This document shows, in pieces, positions 46,848 to 55,361 of a stretch of 64,000 bases of DNA. The position numbers and the translations under genes were made by a program. The notes under the pieces are model-generated. The model was not told the origin of the DNA and made no database searches. It saw nothing but the letters and a program-made list of their open reading frames with translations. The DNA lies in contig JACJYZ010000004.1 in NCBI GenBank assembly GCA_020635855.1, positions 744,001 to 808,000 of the forward strand, given 5' to 3'. Each line of letters opens with the position of its first letter. The stretch's first letter is position 1. The DNA comes from Flavobacteriales bacterium (GTDB taxonomy: Bacteria > Bacteroidota > Bacteroidia > JACJYZ01).

Positions 46848-47866
46848 ACCAGAAAAAATCACCCGGAAGAAACAACGCAGGAAGAAAACCCGCTAACAGG
46901 TCTGCCGGTAGCAGGCCATCTCGTCCGTCTTCCGATCGCAAACCCCGGACATCCGACGGGCCTGATCGTAAATCTCGGACATCCGATGGACCCGGCCGCA
47001 AACCCAAACGCGAGGGTGAAACAAGACGCGAAGGAGATCGCCCGGCTTTTTCCAGGGGCGACCGCGGTTTCCGCAAACCCGGGTTCTCGCCGCGGGGAGG
47101 CAAACCAAGGCCCTACAAAAGCAGAAGAACCGAAGGAGATAATGATGGACGTGTGCGCCTCAACCGTTACATTGCCACATCCGGCGTATGCTCCCGCAGG
47201 GAAGCAGATGAACTGATCGCATCAGGATTAATCAGCGTGAATGGAAAAGTAGTGACCGAACTGGGCATGAAGGTCGGACCGAACGACGAGATTCGCTACG
47301 ATGGCCGCGTGCTGCGCGGTGAAAAACCCACCTACGTGCTGCTCAACAAGCCGAAGGATTTCGTGACCACCACCAAGGACCCGAAAGAACGCAAAACTGT
47401 GATGCAACTGGTGGCCAAGGCATGCAAGGAACGCATCTATCCCGTTGGCCGCCTCGATCGGCAGACCACCGGATTGCTGCTGTTCACCAACGACGGCGAA
47501 ATGGCGGAGAAGCTTACCCATCCGCGGTACGGCGCCAAGAAACTGTACCATGTTTACCTCGATCGCGAACTGGAAAAGCCCGACTTCGATAAAATCAAAA
47601 AGGGGATCCACCTGGAAGAAGGTATCGCCCGGGTAGACCAGATTTCCTTCGTGGGGGATGCCAGCGACAAGAGCCAGGTCGGGCTCGAGATCCACATCGG
47701 ATGGAACCGTGTGGTGCGCCGCATTTTTGACAAGCTGGGTTACAAGGTAACGAAGCTGGACCGTGTGATCTTCGCCGGTCTTACCAAGAAAGACCTGCCC
47801 CGCGGACATTGGCGCTTCCTGTCATCCAAAGAGGTGAACATGCTGAAGAGCCACGGGGAAGCCTGA
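46844..47866 (+). CDS. RsuA/RluB-family rRNA pseudouridine synthase
   Basis: A 340-residue enzyme. Residues 1-95 form a basic, disordered Arg/Lys/Pro/Ser extension with an internal repeat (RKPRTSDGPD / RKSRTSDGPG). An S4 RNA-binding domain follows (about 103-150: RLNRYIATSGVCSRREADEL), then the synthase domain with the catalytic aspartate in GRLDRQTTGLLLFTNDG. The family modifies one uridine in 16S or 23S rRNA; RluB-like is likelier, given the long tail. The start overlaps yraN by four bases. Confidence 0.92.
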   Translation: MNQKKSPGRNNAGRKPANRSAGSRPSRPSSDRKPRTSDGPDRKSRTSDGPGRKPKREGETRREGDRPAFSRGDRGFRKPGFSPRGGKPRPYKSRRTEGDNDGRVRLNRYIATSGVCSRREADELIASGLISVNGKVVTELGMKVGPNDEIRYDGRVLRGEKPTYVLLNKPKDFVTTTKDPKERKTVMQLVAKACKERIYPVGRLDRQTTGLLLFTNDGEMAEKLTHPRYGAKKLYHVYLDRELEKPDFDKIKKGIHLEEGIARVDQISFVGDASDKSQVGLEIHIGWNRVVRRIFDKLGYKVTKLDRVIFAGLTKKDLPRGHWRFLSSKEVNMLKSHGEA

Positions 47867-47874
47867 AAAAAGTT

Positions 47875-48025
47875 GGTGGTTTCTGGTTTGTAGTTTGTGG
47901 TTCGGAGTTTTCGAAAGAACCGGTCAGCTATCATGGATGGTGAAGGGGGATTTTGCTTACCACATGGCGGTATGTTTCGGTTAGCGGGAATAACTAAAAA
48001 CCACAAACCAGAAACTACAAACTCA
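47875..48025. repeat. Inverted word-shuffled repeat (GTTTSTRGTTTG type)
   Basis: The left arm GTTTCTGGTTTGTAGTTTGTGGTT and its relatives at 47875-47905 face AAAAACCACAAACCAGAAAC and its extension at 47996-48025. Arms share the same words in a permuted order. Between them lies ~90 bases without a recognisable feature. It sits just after the pseudouridine synthase gene, in the gene-free stretch 47867-48250. Confidence 0.65.
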
Positions 48026-48032
48026 TCATGGT

Positions 48033-48096
48033 TTACTTCTTCCGTTCCATGCTATACTGCACCAGGGTTTCCAGTCTGTTGCGGGCATCTGACTGG
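48033..48096 (-). pseudogene. Duplicated 3' end of the polyprenyl synthase gene
   Basis: About 60 bases match the last codons of the intact gene at 48960-49020 with six scattered differences. The reading frame (SDARNRLETLVQYSMERKK plus stop) is preserved, with a TAA in place of TGA. It lies on the far side of the transposase module, so one end of the target was duplicated. Confidence 0.8.
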
Positions 48097-48122
48097 GAAT
48101 GTCGTGGCTTCAAACCGTAGCA

Positions 48123-48159
48123 AGGAGTTAGCGCGGACGTGTCGTCCGGGCTTTAGCCT
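48123..48159. repeat. REP-like inverted repeat, left of transposase
   Basis: It contains the palindrome GGACGTGTCGTCC inside the arm AGGAGTTAGCGCGGACGTGT and its extension. The inverse complement lies at 48819-48854 with few mismatches. This is the usual layout of REP sequences around their transposase. Confidence 0.8.
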
Positions 48160-48250
48160 GTTCCATCAAAATACAGGCGGCAACTTACCAGGGTAACTTT
48201 GTGCCTCACATTGTCTCCAAAATATCCGTCTGATTTTTCAATTTGCACAT

Positions 48251-48820
48251 GTGTCTGATAAATACAAAATACGGCAACCGGATCGTGCATATTTTATCAC
48301 GATGACCATCGTGGGTTGGATAGATGTTTTTACAAGATCGGAGCAAAAAAGTGCATTGGTTGATTCGCTCAAATACTGCCAGCGTAACAAAGGTTTGATC
48401 ATTTACGCCTATTGTCTGATGCCAAGCCATTTGCATATGATTTGCCAGGCGGACGATGGTCATTCATTGAAAGCGATCCTCAGAGATTTCAAGGAATTTA
48501 CCAGCAAACAAATCATTCGCATTGCCGGTGAACAGTCTGAAAGTCGGCGCGAATGGATGTTAACTGCATTTCAGCAAGCTTGTTGCCACCTGAAGAGACA
48601 TCAAAAGTATAAGGTATGGCAGGACGGAAATCATGCCATGGAGTTGTATTCAAATCGCTTCATCTGGCAAAAGCTGGAGTACATACATCATAATCCGGTG
48701 AAAGATCTGATCGTTGAGAAACCGGAAGAATACCTTTTTAGTTCGGCAAGAAATTATGCTGAGCTAGATAGCTTTCTGGATGTTTGCTTGCTTACACTTC
48801 CTACAAAAAACTATCGATAG
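48251..48820 (+). CDS. REP-associated tyrosine transposase (Y1, RAYT)
   Basis: A 189-residue protein with the HUH motif SHLHMI near residue 62 and the catalytic tyrosine region KLEYIHHNPV near residue 146, typical of TnpA_REP proteins. These nick and join single-stranded REP hairpins. The start is GTG 48251; the ATG two bases earlier is out of frame. It lies between inverted REP-like repeats, and its stop codon is part of the right repeat. Confidence 0.9.
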   Translation: MSDKYKIRQPDRAYFITMTIVGWIDVFTRSEQKSALVDSLKYCQRNKGLIIYAYCLMPSHLHMICQADDGHSLKAILRDFKEFTSKQIIRIAGEQSESRREWMLTAFQQACCHLKRHQKYKVWQDGNHAMELYSNRFIWQKLEYIHHNPVKDLIVEKPEEYLFSSARNYAELDSFLDVCLLTLPTKNYR

Positions 48821-48854
48821 GCTGGGCCCGGACGACACGTCCGCGCCAACTCCT
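48819..48854. repeat. REP-like inverted repeat, right of transposase
   Basis: AGGCTGGGCCCGGACGACAC and the following bases are the inverse complement of the left repeat. The palindromic core GGACGACACGTCC is kept. Confidence 0.8.
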
Positions 48855-48959
48855 CGGGAGTCACGGGGAAGCGTAGGGTTCATTTGAAAATGGATGAATG
48901 TGACGATTTGAAAATGAAGCGGTGCACAGAATACATGCATTATGCCCATTCGTAATTCG

Positions 48960-49937
48960 TCATTTCTTCCGCTCCATGCTGTACTGCACCAGGGTTTCCA
49001 GTCCGTCGCGGGCATCTGACTCGGGGAAGGTATGCAGCACTTCCAGCGCTTCGGTGTTGTATGCCTCCATTTTTTCTTTGGCGTAATCGATCCCGCCGGA
49101 CCGGTTCACGAAGTCGATCACTTCCATCACCTTCTTGCGATTGGTGTTGTGGTTTTTCACCGTGTTGATGATGTGCCGTTTCTCGGCGGGCGTTGCCTTG
49201 CTTAGGGAATGGATCAGCGGCAGGGTCATCTTCTTTTCCTTGATGTCGATGCCGGTGGGTTTTCCGATGGAGCCGCCGTTCAGGTTGTAATCAAACAGGT
49301 CGTCTTTGATCTGGAAGGCCATGCCGGCCAGTTCTCCGAAACGGTGCACGCGTGCCACCGTGTCTTCGTCGGCACCGGCGGAAACCGCGCCGCAGGCACA
49401 CGCCGAGGAGATCAGCGAGGCGGTTTTTTTCCGGATGATCTCGTAGTAGATACCTTCCTCGATGTCAAGTTTCCTTGCCTTTTCAATCTGCAGAAGTTCA
49501 CCTTCACTCATGTCTTTCACTGCATCTGATACCACGCGCAGCAAACTGAAATCGCCGTGGTCGATGGACAGCAACAGGCCTTTCGACAGGAGGTAGTCGC
49601 CCACGAGCACAGCCACCTTGTTTTTCCAGAGTGCGTTCACGGAAAAAAGTCCGCGGCGAAGGTTGGCGTCATCCACCACATCGTCGTGCACGAGCGTGGC
49701 GGTGTGCAGCAGTTCAATGAGGGCTGCTGCACGGTAGGTGGTATCGTTCACTTCTCCGCACATCTTTCCGCTCAGGAATACGAACATGGGTCGCATCTGC
49801 TTGCCCTTCCGCTTCACGATGTAATGGGTGATCTTGTCGAGCAGGGGCACCTTGCTTTTGATCGATTCCCGGAACCGGTCTTCGAATTCGTCGATCTCCA
49901 GTGAGATGGGTTTTTTTATGGCTTCGAGGGTGGGCAT
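48960..49937 (-). CDS. Polyprenyl diphosphate synthase (IspB-like)
   Basis: A 325-residue trans-polyprenyl synthase, taking ATG 49937. The first aspartate-rich motif DDVVD is at residues 85-89 and the second is DDLFD. It makes the isoprenoid tail of menaquinone; chain length cannot be set from the sequence alone. Small conserved residues before DDVVD allow long chains. It follows rlmN by 22 bases. Its 3' end is duplicated at 48033-48096. Longer in-frame starts are unlikely. Confidence 0.93.
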   Translation of the reverse strand: MPTLEAIKKPISLEIDEFEDRFRESIKSKVPLLDKITHYIVKRKGKQMRPMFVFLSGKMCGEVNDTTYRAAALIELLHTATLVHDDVVDDANLRRGLFSVNALWKNKVAVLVGDYLLSKGLLLSIDHGDFSLLRVVSDAVKDMSEGELLQIEKARKLDIEEGIYYEIIRKKTASLISSACACGAVSAGADEDTVARVHRFGELAGMAFQIKDDLFDYNLNGGSIGKPTGIDIKEKKMTLPLIHSLSKATPAEKRHIINTVKNHNTNRKKVMEVIDFVNRSGGIDYAKEKMEAYNTEALEVLHTFPESDARDGLETLVQYSMERKK

Positions 49938-49959
49938 GGGGTGAAAGTACATAAATTCC

Positions 49960-51027
49960 TCAACCGGCGTTTCCGGGTTTGAGTTTGTTGGCCAGCTGTC
50001 CGCAGGCGGCATCGATGTCCTTCCCCCGGCTTCTCCTCACGTTCACCACCACCTTACGTGCTTCCAGCGTATCAATGAAAGCCTGCAATCTTTCCGGGGT
50101 GGTCTGACGGAAGTCTACACCATCCACATGGTTGTACTCGATGATGTTTACCCTGGCCGGGATCCGGCCGCAGTACCTGGCCAGTTGCACGGCATCTTCC
50201 ACACCGTCATTGAAATCCTTGAACACCAGGTATTCGAATGTGATGCGGTTCCCGGTTTTGCTATAAAAATACTGGAGTGCATCCATCAGCACTTCCAGGT
50301 TGTTCTGTTCGTTGATGGGCATCACCTTGTCGCGCTTTTCATCGGTGGCGGCATGGAGGGAAAGGGCGAGGTTGAACCGCACCTGGTCGTCGCCGAGTTT
50401 GCGGATCATCTTGGCGATCCCCGCGGTTGAAACGGTGATGCGTTTGGGTGACATACCCAGGCCATCCGGACTGGTAATACGTCCTATGCCTTCACACACT
50501 TCCTTGTAGTTCAGCAGGGGTTCGCCCATGCCCATGAACACGATGTTGGTGAGCGGGTGATGGTGAAATTTTTCCGCAGTCCGCGACAGGTCCACCACCT
50601 GGTCATAAATTTCGGCTGCGGTCAGGTTGCGGATGCGTTTCATCATGCCTGTAGCACAGAAGGCACAGGTAAGGCTGCATCCGACCTGTGATGATACACA
50701 TGCCGTCATGCGGTCATCTGCCGGGATCAGCACACCTTCGATCAGGTGTTGGTCGTGCAGCCGGAAGGCCATCTTCACCGTGCCGTCATTGCTGAGTTGC
50801 TCACCGGCATTTTCTATGGGTAGGATGCAGAACTTTTCATCCAGCTTTTGCCGCAGTTCTTTCGACAGGTTGGTGAATGCATCGAAGGAACGAGCTGATT
50901 TCTGCCAGATCCAGCTGTGTACCTGCCGGGCGCGAAAAGGCGCTTCACCCATTGCCGCCATGACGGTTTGCAGGTCGTCTGCCGAGAGTGTACGGATATC
51001 AGTGCGTGAGTCTGGTGCGGTTGTCAT
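49960..51027 (-). CDS. rlmN: Dual-specificity RNA methyltransferase RlmN
   Basis: A 355-residue radical-SAM enzyme that methylates C2 of A2503 in 23S rRNA and A37 in some tRNAs. The cluster motif is CSLTCAFC near residue 115, with the GEPLLNY and GSRGKDI-type C-terminal segment carrying the second Cys (DAACGQL). ATG 51027 is chosen because a -7 box ends seven bases upstream. Confidence 0.96.
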   Translation of the reverse strand: MTTAPDSRTDIRTLSADDLQTVMAAMGEAPFRARQVHSWIWQKSARSFDAFTNLSKELRQKLDEKFCILPIENAGEQLSNDGTVKMAFRLHDQHLIEGVLIPADDRMTACVSSQVGCSLTCAFCATGMMKRIRNLTAAEIYDQVVDLSRTAEKFHHHPLTNIVFMGMGEPLLNYKEVCEGIGRITSPDGLGMSPKRITVSTAGIAKMIRKLGDDQVRFNLALSLHAATDEKRDKVMPINEQNNLEVLMDALQYFYSKTGNRITFEYLVFKDFNDGVEDAVQLARYCGRIPARVNIIEYNHVDGVDFRQTTPERLQAFIDTLEARKVVVNVRRSRGKDIDAACGQLANKLKPGNAG

Positions 51028-51034
51028 CAGGTTG

Positions 51035-51042
51035 CAAAGATA
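51035..51042 (-). promoter_or_regulatory. -7 promoter box for rlmN
   Basis: The minus strand reads TATCTTTG (TAnnTTTG), seven bases from the rlmN ATG. Confidence 0.6.
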
Positions 51043-51071
51043 CGTCGGCGCCGGCAAATGTGAATTTTCCG

Positions 51072-51079
51072 TAGGTTTG
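51072..51079 (+). promoter_or_regulatory. -7 promoter box for the amidohydrolase
   Basis: TAGGTTTG (TAnnTTTG) ends five bases before ATG 51085. With the rlmN box it forms a compact divergent promoter of 57 bases. Confidence 0.6.
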
Positions 51080-51084
51080 ACCTT

Positions 51085-52302
51085 ATGTATCGCAAATTCA
51101 CAGCCGACTGGGTATTTCCCGTTTCTTCCGATCCCATCCGCAACGGGGTGGTGATTTGTAAGGAAGATGGAACCGTTGAAGCGGTGCTGTCACCTGAGGA
51201 GGCACAATCCGAAGGTGTTCTTGACGGGTCGATGGAGGTGATGGAAGGGGTGTTGTGCCCCGGCTTTGTGAATGCCCATTGCCACCTCGAGCTGTCGCAC
51301 ATGAAGGGTGTGATCCCGCCCGGAACCGGACTCCCGTCCTTTATCCGGAAGGTGATTACTTCACGGGATGCCGCGGCGGAAGTGATGCAGGCGGCCATGG
51401 AAGCGGCGGACGCTGAAATGCATGCGGAAGGGATCGTGGCGGTGGGTGATATATCCAACCTGGATGTAACGTTCCCCGTGAAACAAAAGAGCCGGCTGTA
51501 CTACCACACGTTTGTTGAACTTCTCGGTATTGACCCAGCCAGGGCTTACCAGGTGGTGGATCACGGCAAGGCATTGCTCGAAAGGCTCAGGGCCTTGGGA
51601 CTGGCAGGAAGCCTGAGTCCGCATGCCCCCTACACAGCATCTCCCCAGCTGCTGAAGGCCATCTCCACATGTGCGTATGAAGAAGACATGATCCTTACAC
51701 TCCATAACCAGGAATGCGACGCCGAGCACGAGATGTTCATCAGCGGTACCGGTGACATGATGGATGTGCTGAAAGAGGTCGGGATTGATATGACCGTGTT
51801 CAGGCCCACCGGATTTTCGTCACTGGCTTCAACCCTTACACATCTTTCTCCGTGCAATTCCCTGCAACTGGTTCATAATACCTGTTCGAAGGAAGAGGAT
51901 GTGGACAAGGCCGGGGAATTCGGGTTTCAACTCTGGTGGTGCCTGTGCCCGCGTGCGAACATCTACATTGAAAACCGGTTACCGGATGTGGAGATGCTCA
52001 GAAGGAAAGGACTTCGCATGACCGTGGGCACCGATGGCCTCACATCCAACCACAGCCTCTCCATGCTCGAAGAACTGAAGGTCATTCAACAGGCCTTTCC
52101 TTCCACTCCCCTGCAGGAACTTCTGCAATGGGCCACGCTGAACGGAGCCCGCTTCCTGGGACAATCGCAACACCTTGGAAGCCTTGAAAAAGGCAAGCGC
52201 CCGGGCTTGAATCTAATTTCCCAGATGAACGTACAAAATCTGGAGTTTTCTGAAGGTAGCAGAATCGCGTCCGTAACCTTTTCTGGTGATCCCCTGAAAT
52301 AA
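51085..52302 (+). CDS. Amidohydrolase family protein (possible aminofutalosine deaminase)
   Basis: A 405-residue metal-dependent hydrolase. Metal ligands are H65 and H67 in NAHCHLELSH; the second-sphere histidines are in SPHAPYT and TLHNQE, and the aspartate is in GTDGLTSNHS. The chlorohydrolase/deaminase subgroup fits; aminofutalosine deaminase (MqnF) is a possibility because of the menaquinone-related synthase nearby, but no futalosine gene is present to prove it. Divergent from rlmN. Confidence 0.8.
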   Translation: MYRKFTADWVFPVSSDPIRNGVVICKEDGTVEAVLSPEEAQSEGVLDGSMEVMEGVLCPGFVNAHCHLELSHMKGVIPPGTGLPSFIRKVITSRDAAAEVMQAAMEAADAEMHAEGIVAVGDISNLDVTFPVKQKSRLYYHTFVELLGIDPARAYQVVDHGKALLERLRALGLAGSLSPHAPYTASPQLLKAISTCAYEEDMILTLHNQECDAEHEMFISGTGDMMDVLKEVGIDMTVFRPTGFSSLASTLTHLSPCNSLQLVHNTCSKEEDVDKAGEFGFQLWWCLCPRANIYIENRLPDVEMLRRKGLRMTVGTDGLTSNHSLSMLEELKVIQQAFPSTPLQELLQWATLNGARFLGQSQHLGSLEKGKRPGLNLISQMNVQNLEFSEGSRIASVTFSGDPLK

Positions 52303-52382
52303 GCTCTTTTTAAGGAAGCAATGCGTCGACGGTGCCGGTGAACATCCAAGGCAGCGTCGGTCACAACCCCGATCCATCGTTC

Positions 52383-54767
52383 GTGAAACGAATCTTAACT
52401 GTAGTACTTATCCTGGCGGGAACCCTCCGTGGCTTCTCCGGAGGCACAATGCTTGAAGACAGCATCCGGCAGGTGAAACTGCGCAGGGTGGATTCCGCCC
52501 GTGTGCAGGCCCTTGAAAACCGGTACTACCTGTTTGAGAATTCCAATTCCGATAGTGCCATTGCAATCGCCACCAGGCAGCTTACACTTTCCAGAAAGAT
52601 CAACCATGCGGCAAGTACCGGGCGCGCCTTGATGAACCTCGGGCGCATGTACCACATGAAGGGGCAGGACGAACAGGCATTGGTGTTCCTGTATCGTGCC
52701 AAGGATCTTTTCGAACAAATCGATGACAAACGGGGGCTGGGAAAAACGCTGGTTGCCATGGGCATGATTCCTGAGAACCAAGGGAGACACGACAAGGCGC
52801 TCAACCTGTATTTCAAGGCACTGAAGGCATTTGAATCTGTGGATGATGAGGAAGGAAAAGCGGATGTGTTCACCAACATGGGCAACCTGCATAAGAAGCA
52901 GTACAACTTTGCGGAAGCCCTGAAGTTTTACGAACGCGCATTGAAAGGCTATAAGTCCATCGGTAAAAAGGAGCGGGTGGCTTCCGTGCTCGGAAACATG
53001 GCCACCGCATACAATGGACTGGATGATATGGACAAAGCGCTGGAGATGGATTTCGAAGCCTTACGCATCTACGAAAGAACCAACAATGTTCGCGGTATCG
53101 GGTCGGTGGCCAACAACATTGGGGTGATCTATTTTCTGAAGTCGCTGTACAAAGATGCGCTCGGCTATTTCACCATGGCCCTGGAGAAAGCCCAACAGGT
53201 GGACCAGAAAGACCTCATCGCGTTGTCGCTTTGCAACATCGCCGAAGTGCACGTGTACCTGGAGGACTACGGTACGGCCATGAAGTATTTTGAAGAAGGC
53301 ATTGACTTGACCAAGCGGCTCAAGAACCAGAACCAATTGGTGAACGCATATGAAGGATTGACCCGGTTGTATGAAAGGATCGGCAACACGGCCCAAGCGT
53401 TGGAAACGTACAAGAAATCTGCAGAGATCAAGGAACGGTTGCTGGATGATGAACGTTCCCGGGCCATGGCCGAACTCCAGGCCAATTATGAGAATGAACA
53501 GAAGGAGAAAGAGATCGCCTTTCAAAACCTGGTAATCACCAAGCAGCGGGGAGAGAACCGAATGTTGATGGCACTCACCGTGCTGGCAGCCATCTTGCTT
53601 GCCGCGTTGATCTATGGATATTTCCGCATACGCAAGACCAGCCAGGAGCTGGAAAAGCTCTCGCTGGTGGCCAGCAATACGCACAATGGCGTGATGATCC
53701 TGGACAAGGATGGCAACCTGGAATATGTGAATGACGGGTTTGTGCAACTGTCGGGTTATACCCGGGATGAACTGGTTGCCGACAAAGGCAGTAACATCCT
53801 TGAGATAAGTGCCAATCCGGACATTGCACATGTATGGGAACGTGTGTTGCGCGACAGGATACCGGTCTCTTACCTGGCCATCAACCAGGACAAATCCGGG
53901 AAGTCGCGTTGGCTGAGTACCACGCTGTCGCCGGTATTCAACGAAAAGGGTGAAGTACAAAAGATCGTGGGGATCGATACCGATTTCACCGAAAACAAAC
54001 GCAAGTCGGAAGAGATCGAGAAAAGCATTGCTTATGCCAAGAAAATACAGGAAGCCATCCTACCCATGCGGAACCAGATCATGCAGGCGTTCCCTGATTC
54101 CTTCATCCTGTATCAACCCAAGGCCGTTGTGAGTGGTGATTTTTACTGGTTTGCGGAGAAAAACGGCTACAAATATTTTGCAGTGGCAGACTGCACCGGT
54201 CACGGGGTCCCAGGTGCCTTCATGTCTGTATTGGGAAGCAACGCACTGAACCAGATCATCCGGAGGGAAAACAAGGAAAGTCCGGCAGAAATCCTGAGCA
54301 CCCTTCACCTGGCCATCCGGCGTTCGCTGAAACAGGATGTGGAAGGATCTGAATCCAGGGAAGGCATGGACATTGCTCTTTGCCGGCTGGATACCCATGC
54401 GGGCATATTGAAGTACAGTGGTGCCAATCGGCCTTTGTATCTGACCAAAGACGGTGAGTTGCAGGAGATCAGGCCCGATAAAAAACCGGTTGGGGGTTAC
54501 CAGTTGGAAGCACGCCGCACATTCACTGAGCATGAAATCTCAATTCGTAGCGGGGACATGGTTTACCTGTTTTCAGACGGATATCCCGACCAATTCGGAG
54601 GCCCGGACGGGAAGAAATTCATGAACCGTCGTTTCCGGAAGCTGGTTACCCAGATATGTGACCTGCCGCCGGAGCAGCAGAAGCAGGTGCTGGAAGATCA
54701 GTTCCGCACGTGGCAGGGAGAAGAAGAACAGATCGACGATGTCCTTGTCATGGGCATCGGGTTCTGA
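52383..54767 (+). CDS. TPR / PAS / PP2C-type (SpoIIE) phosphatase
   Basis: A 794-residue membrane signalling protein. Taking GTG 52383 gives a signal-like N-terminus (MKRILTVVLILAG). TPR repeats span about 50-370 (GRALMNLGRMYHMKGQDEQA; GDIYF-type blocks), a membrane helix is near 400, a PAS domain is about 420-540 (LVASNTHNGVMILDKDGN), and a SpoIIE phosphatase domain follows (VVSGDFYWF, VADCTGHGVPGAF, DGYPDQFGG, IDDVLVMG). It probably reverses an anti-sigma-type partner switch. Confidence 0.85.
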   Translation: MKRILTVVLILAGTLRGFSGGTMLEDSIRQVKLRRVDSARVQALENRYYLFENSNSDSAIAIATRQLTLSRKINHAASTGRALMNLGRMYHMKGQDEQALVFLYRAKDLFEQIDDKRGLGKTLVAMGMIPENQGRHDKALNLYFKALKAFESVDDEEGKADVFTNMGNLHKKQYNFAEALKFYERALKGYKSIGKKERVASVLGNMATAYNGLDDMDKALEMDFEALRIYERTNNVRGIGSVANNIGVIYFLKSLYKDALGYFTMALEKAQQVDQKDLIALSLCNIAEVHVYLEDYGTAMKYFEEGIDLTKRLKNQNQLVNAYEGLTRLYERIGNTAQALETYKKSAEIKERLLDDERSRAMAELQANYENEQKEKEIAFQNLVITKQRGENRMLMALTVLAAILLAALIYGYFRIRKTSQELEKLSLVASNTHNGVMILDKDGNLEYVNDGFVQLSGYTRDELVADKGSNILEISANPDIAHVWERVLRDRIPVSYLAINQDKSGKSRWLSTTLSPVFNEKGEVQKIVGIDTDFTENKRKSEEIEKSIAYAKKIQEAILPMRNQIMQAFPDSFILYQPKAVVSGDFYWFAEKNGYKYFAVADCTGHGVPGAFMSVLGSNALNQIIRRENKESPAEILSTLHLAIRRSLKQDVEGSESREGMDIALCRLDTHAGILKYSGANRPLYLTKDGELQEIRPDKKPVGGYQLEARRTFTEHEISIRSGDMVYLFSDGYPDQFGGPDGKKFMNRRFRKLVTQICDLPPEQQKQVLEDQFRTWQGEEEQIDDVLVMGIGF

Positions 54768-54770
54768 TCG

Positions 54771-55325
54771 CTATTGCCCCATGGCCGATTTCAGACTTTC
54801 TTCCAGGTTTTTCAGGTATTCGTCCGTTTGCTCCAGGTAATCAATGAACCGGACGGTGTAGTATTGACCTTCGGTGTCTAGCCAGGTCTCAATGCCGTAG
54901 TAGGATTGCTTTTTCCAGTTGATCTTGTCGATGCGATAACTGTACTCCCCATCTTTACAAGTTACCACGATGGTGTATTGAACCAATCCTGCATCCGACT
55001 TGGTACCGGTTTTTTCATCGTAGTTGTTGATCTTGAAACGGGATTGGCCGGTAATGGAACCTTTGTCTTCATCATCTTCCTTGATCACCTGGGTAACATT
55101 CTTGTAGAAACCGTTGAACCAGTCCTTCGCCTTTTTGTACAGCACCGCCTGTTTGCCGCTCGTTTTCTGAACGCCCGCATACACGATTTGCCCGTTTTCC
55201 ATTGGCATTTCGGGAGCTTTACGCGGTTCGGTGTCCTGGTTCTTGTTTTTCTTCTGGGCATGGCTCTGGGAAAAGGCCAGGGTCAATGCCAGCATCAGCA
55301 TGAGGGGCGTTTTGATGTGTTGCAT
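54771..55325 (-). CDS. Exported DUF4468-like protein
   Basis: A 184-residue protein with a signal peptide (about 1-23, ending SHAQ). The mature part IVYAGVQKTSGKQAVLYKKA, with DWFNGFYKNVTQVI and QYTIVVTCKDGEYSYRI, resembles the DUF4468 beta-rich domain of Bacteroidota. Function unknown. It is convergent with the phosphatase gene, whose stop is three bases away. Confidence 0.65.
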   Translation of the reverse strand: MQHIKTPLMLMLALTLAFSQSHAQKKNKNQDTEPRKAPEMPMENGQIVYAGVQKTSGKQAVLYKKAKDWFNGFYKNVTQVIKEDDEDKGSITGQSRFKINNYDEKTGTKSDAGLVQYTIVVTCKDGEYSYRIDKINWKKQSYYGIETWLDTEGQYYTVRFIDYLEQTDEYLKNLEESLKSAMGQ

Positions 55326-55361
55326 GGGTATCGGGTTCTTGAATCCCTAAGGTACCTAATT

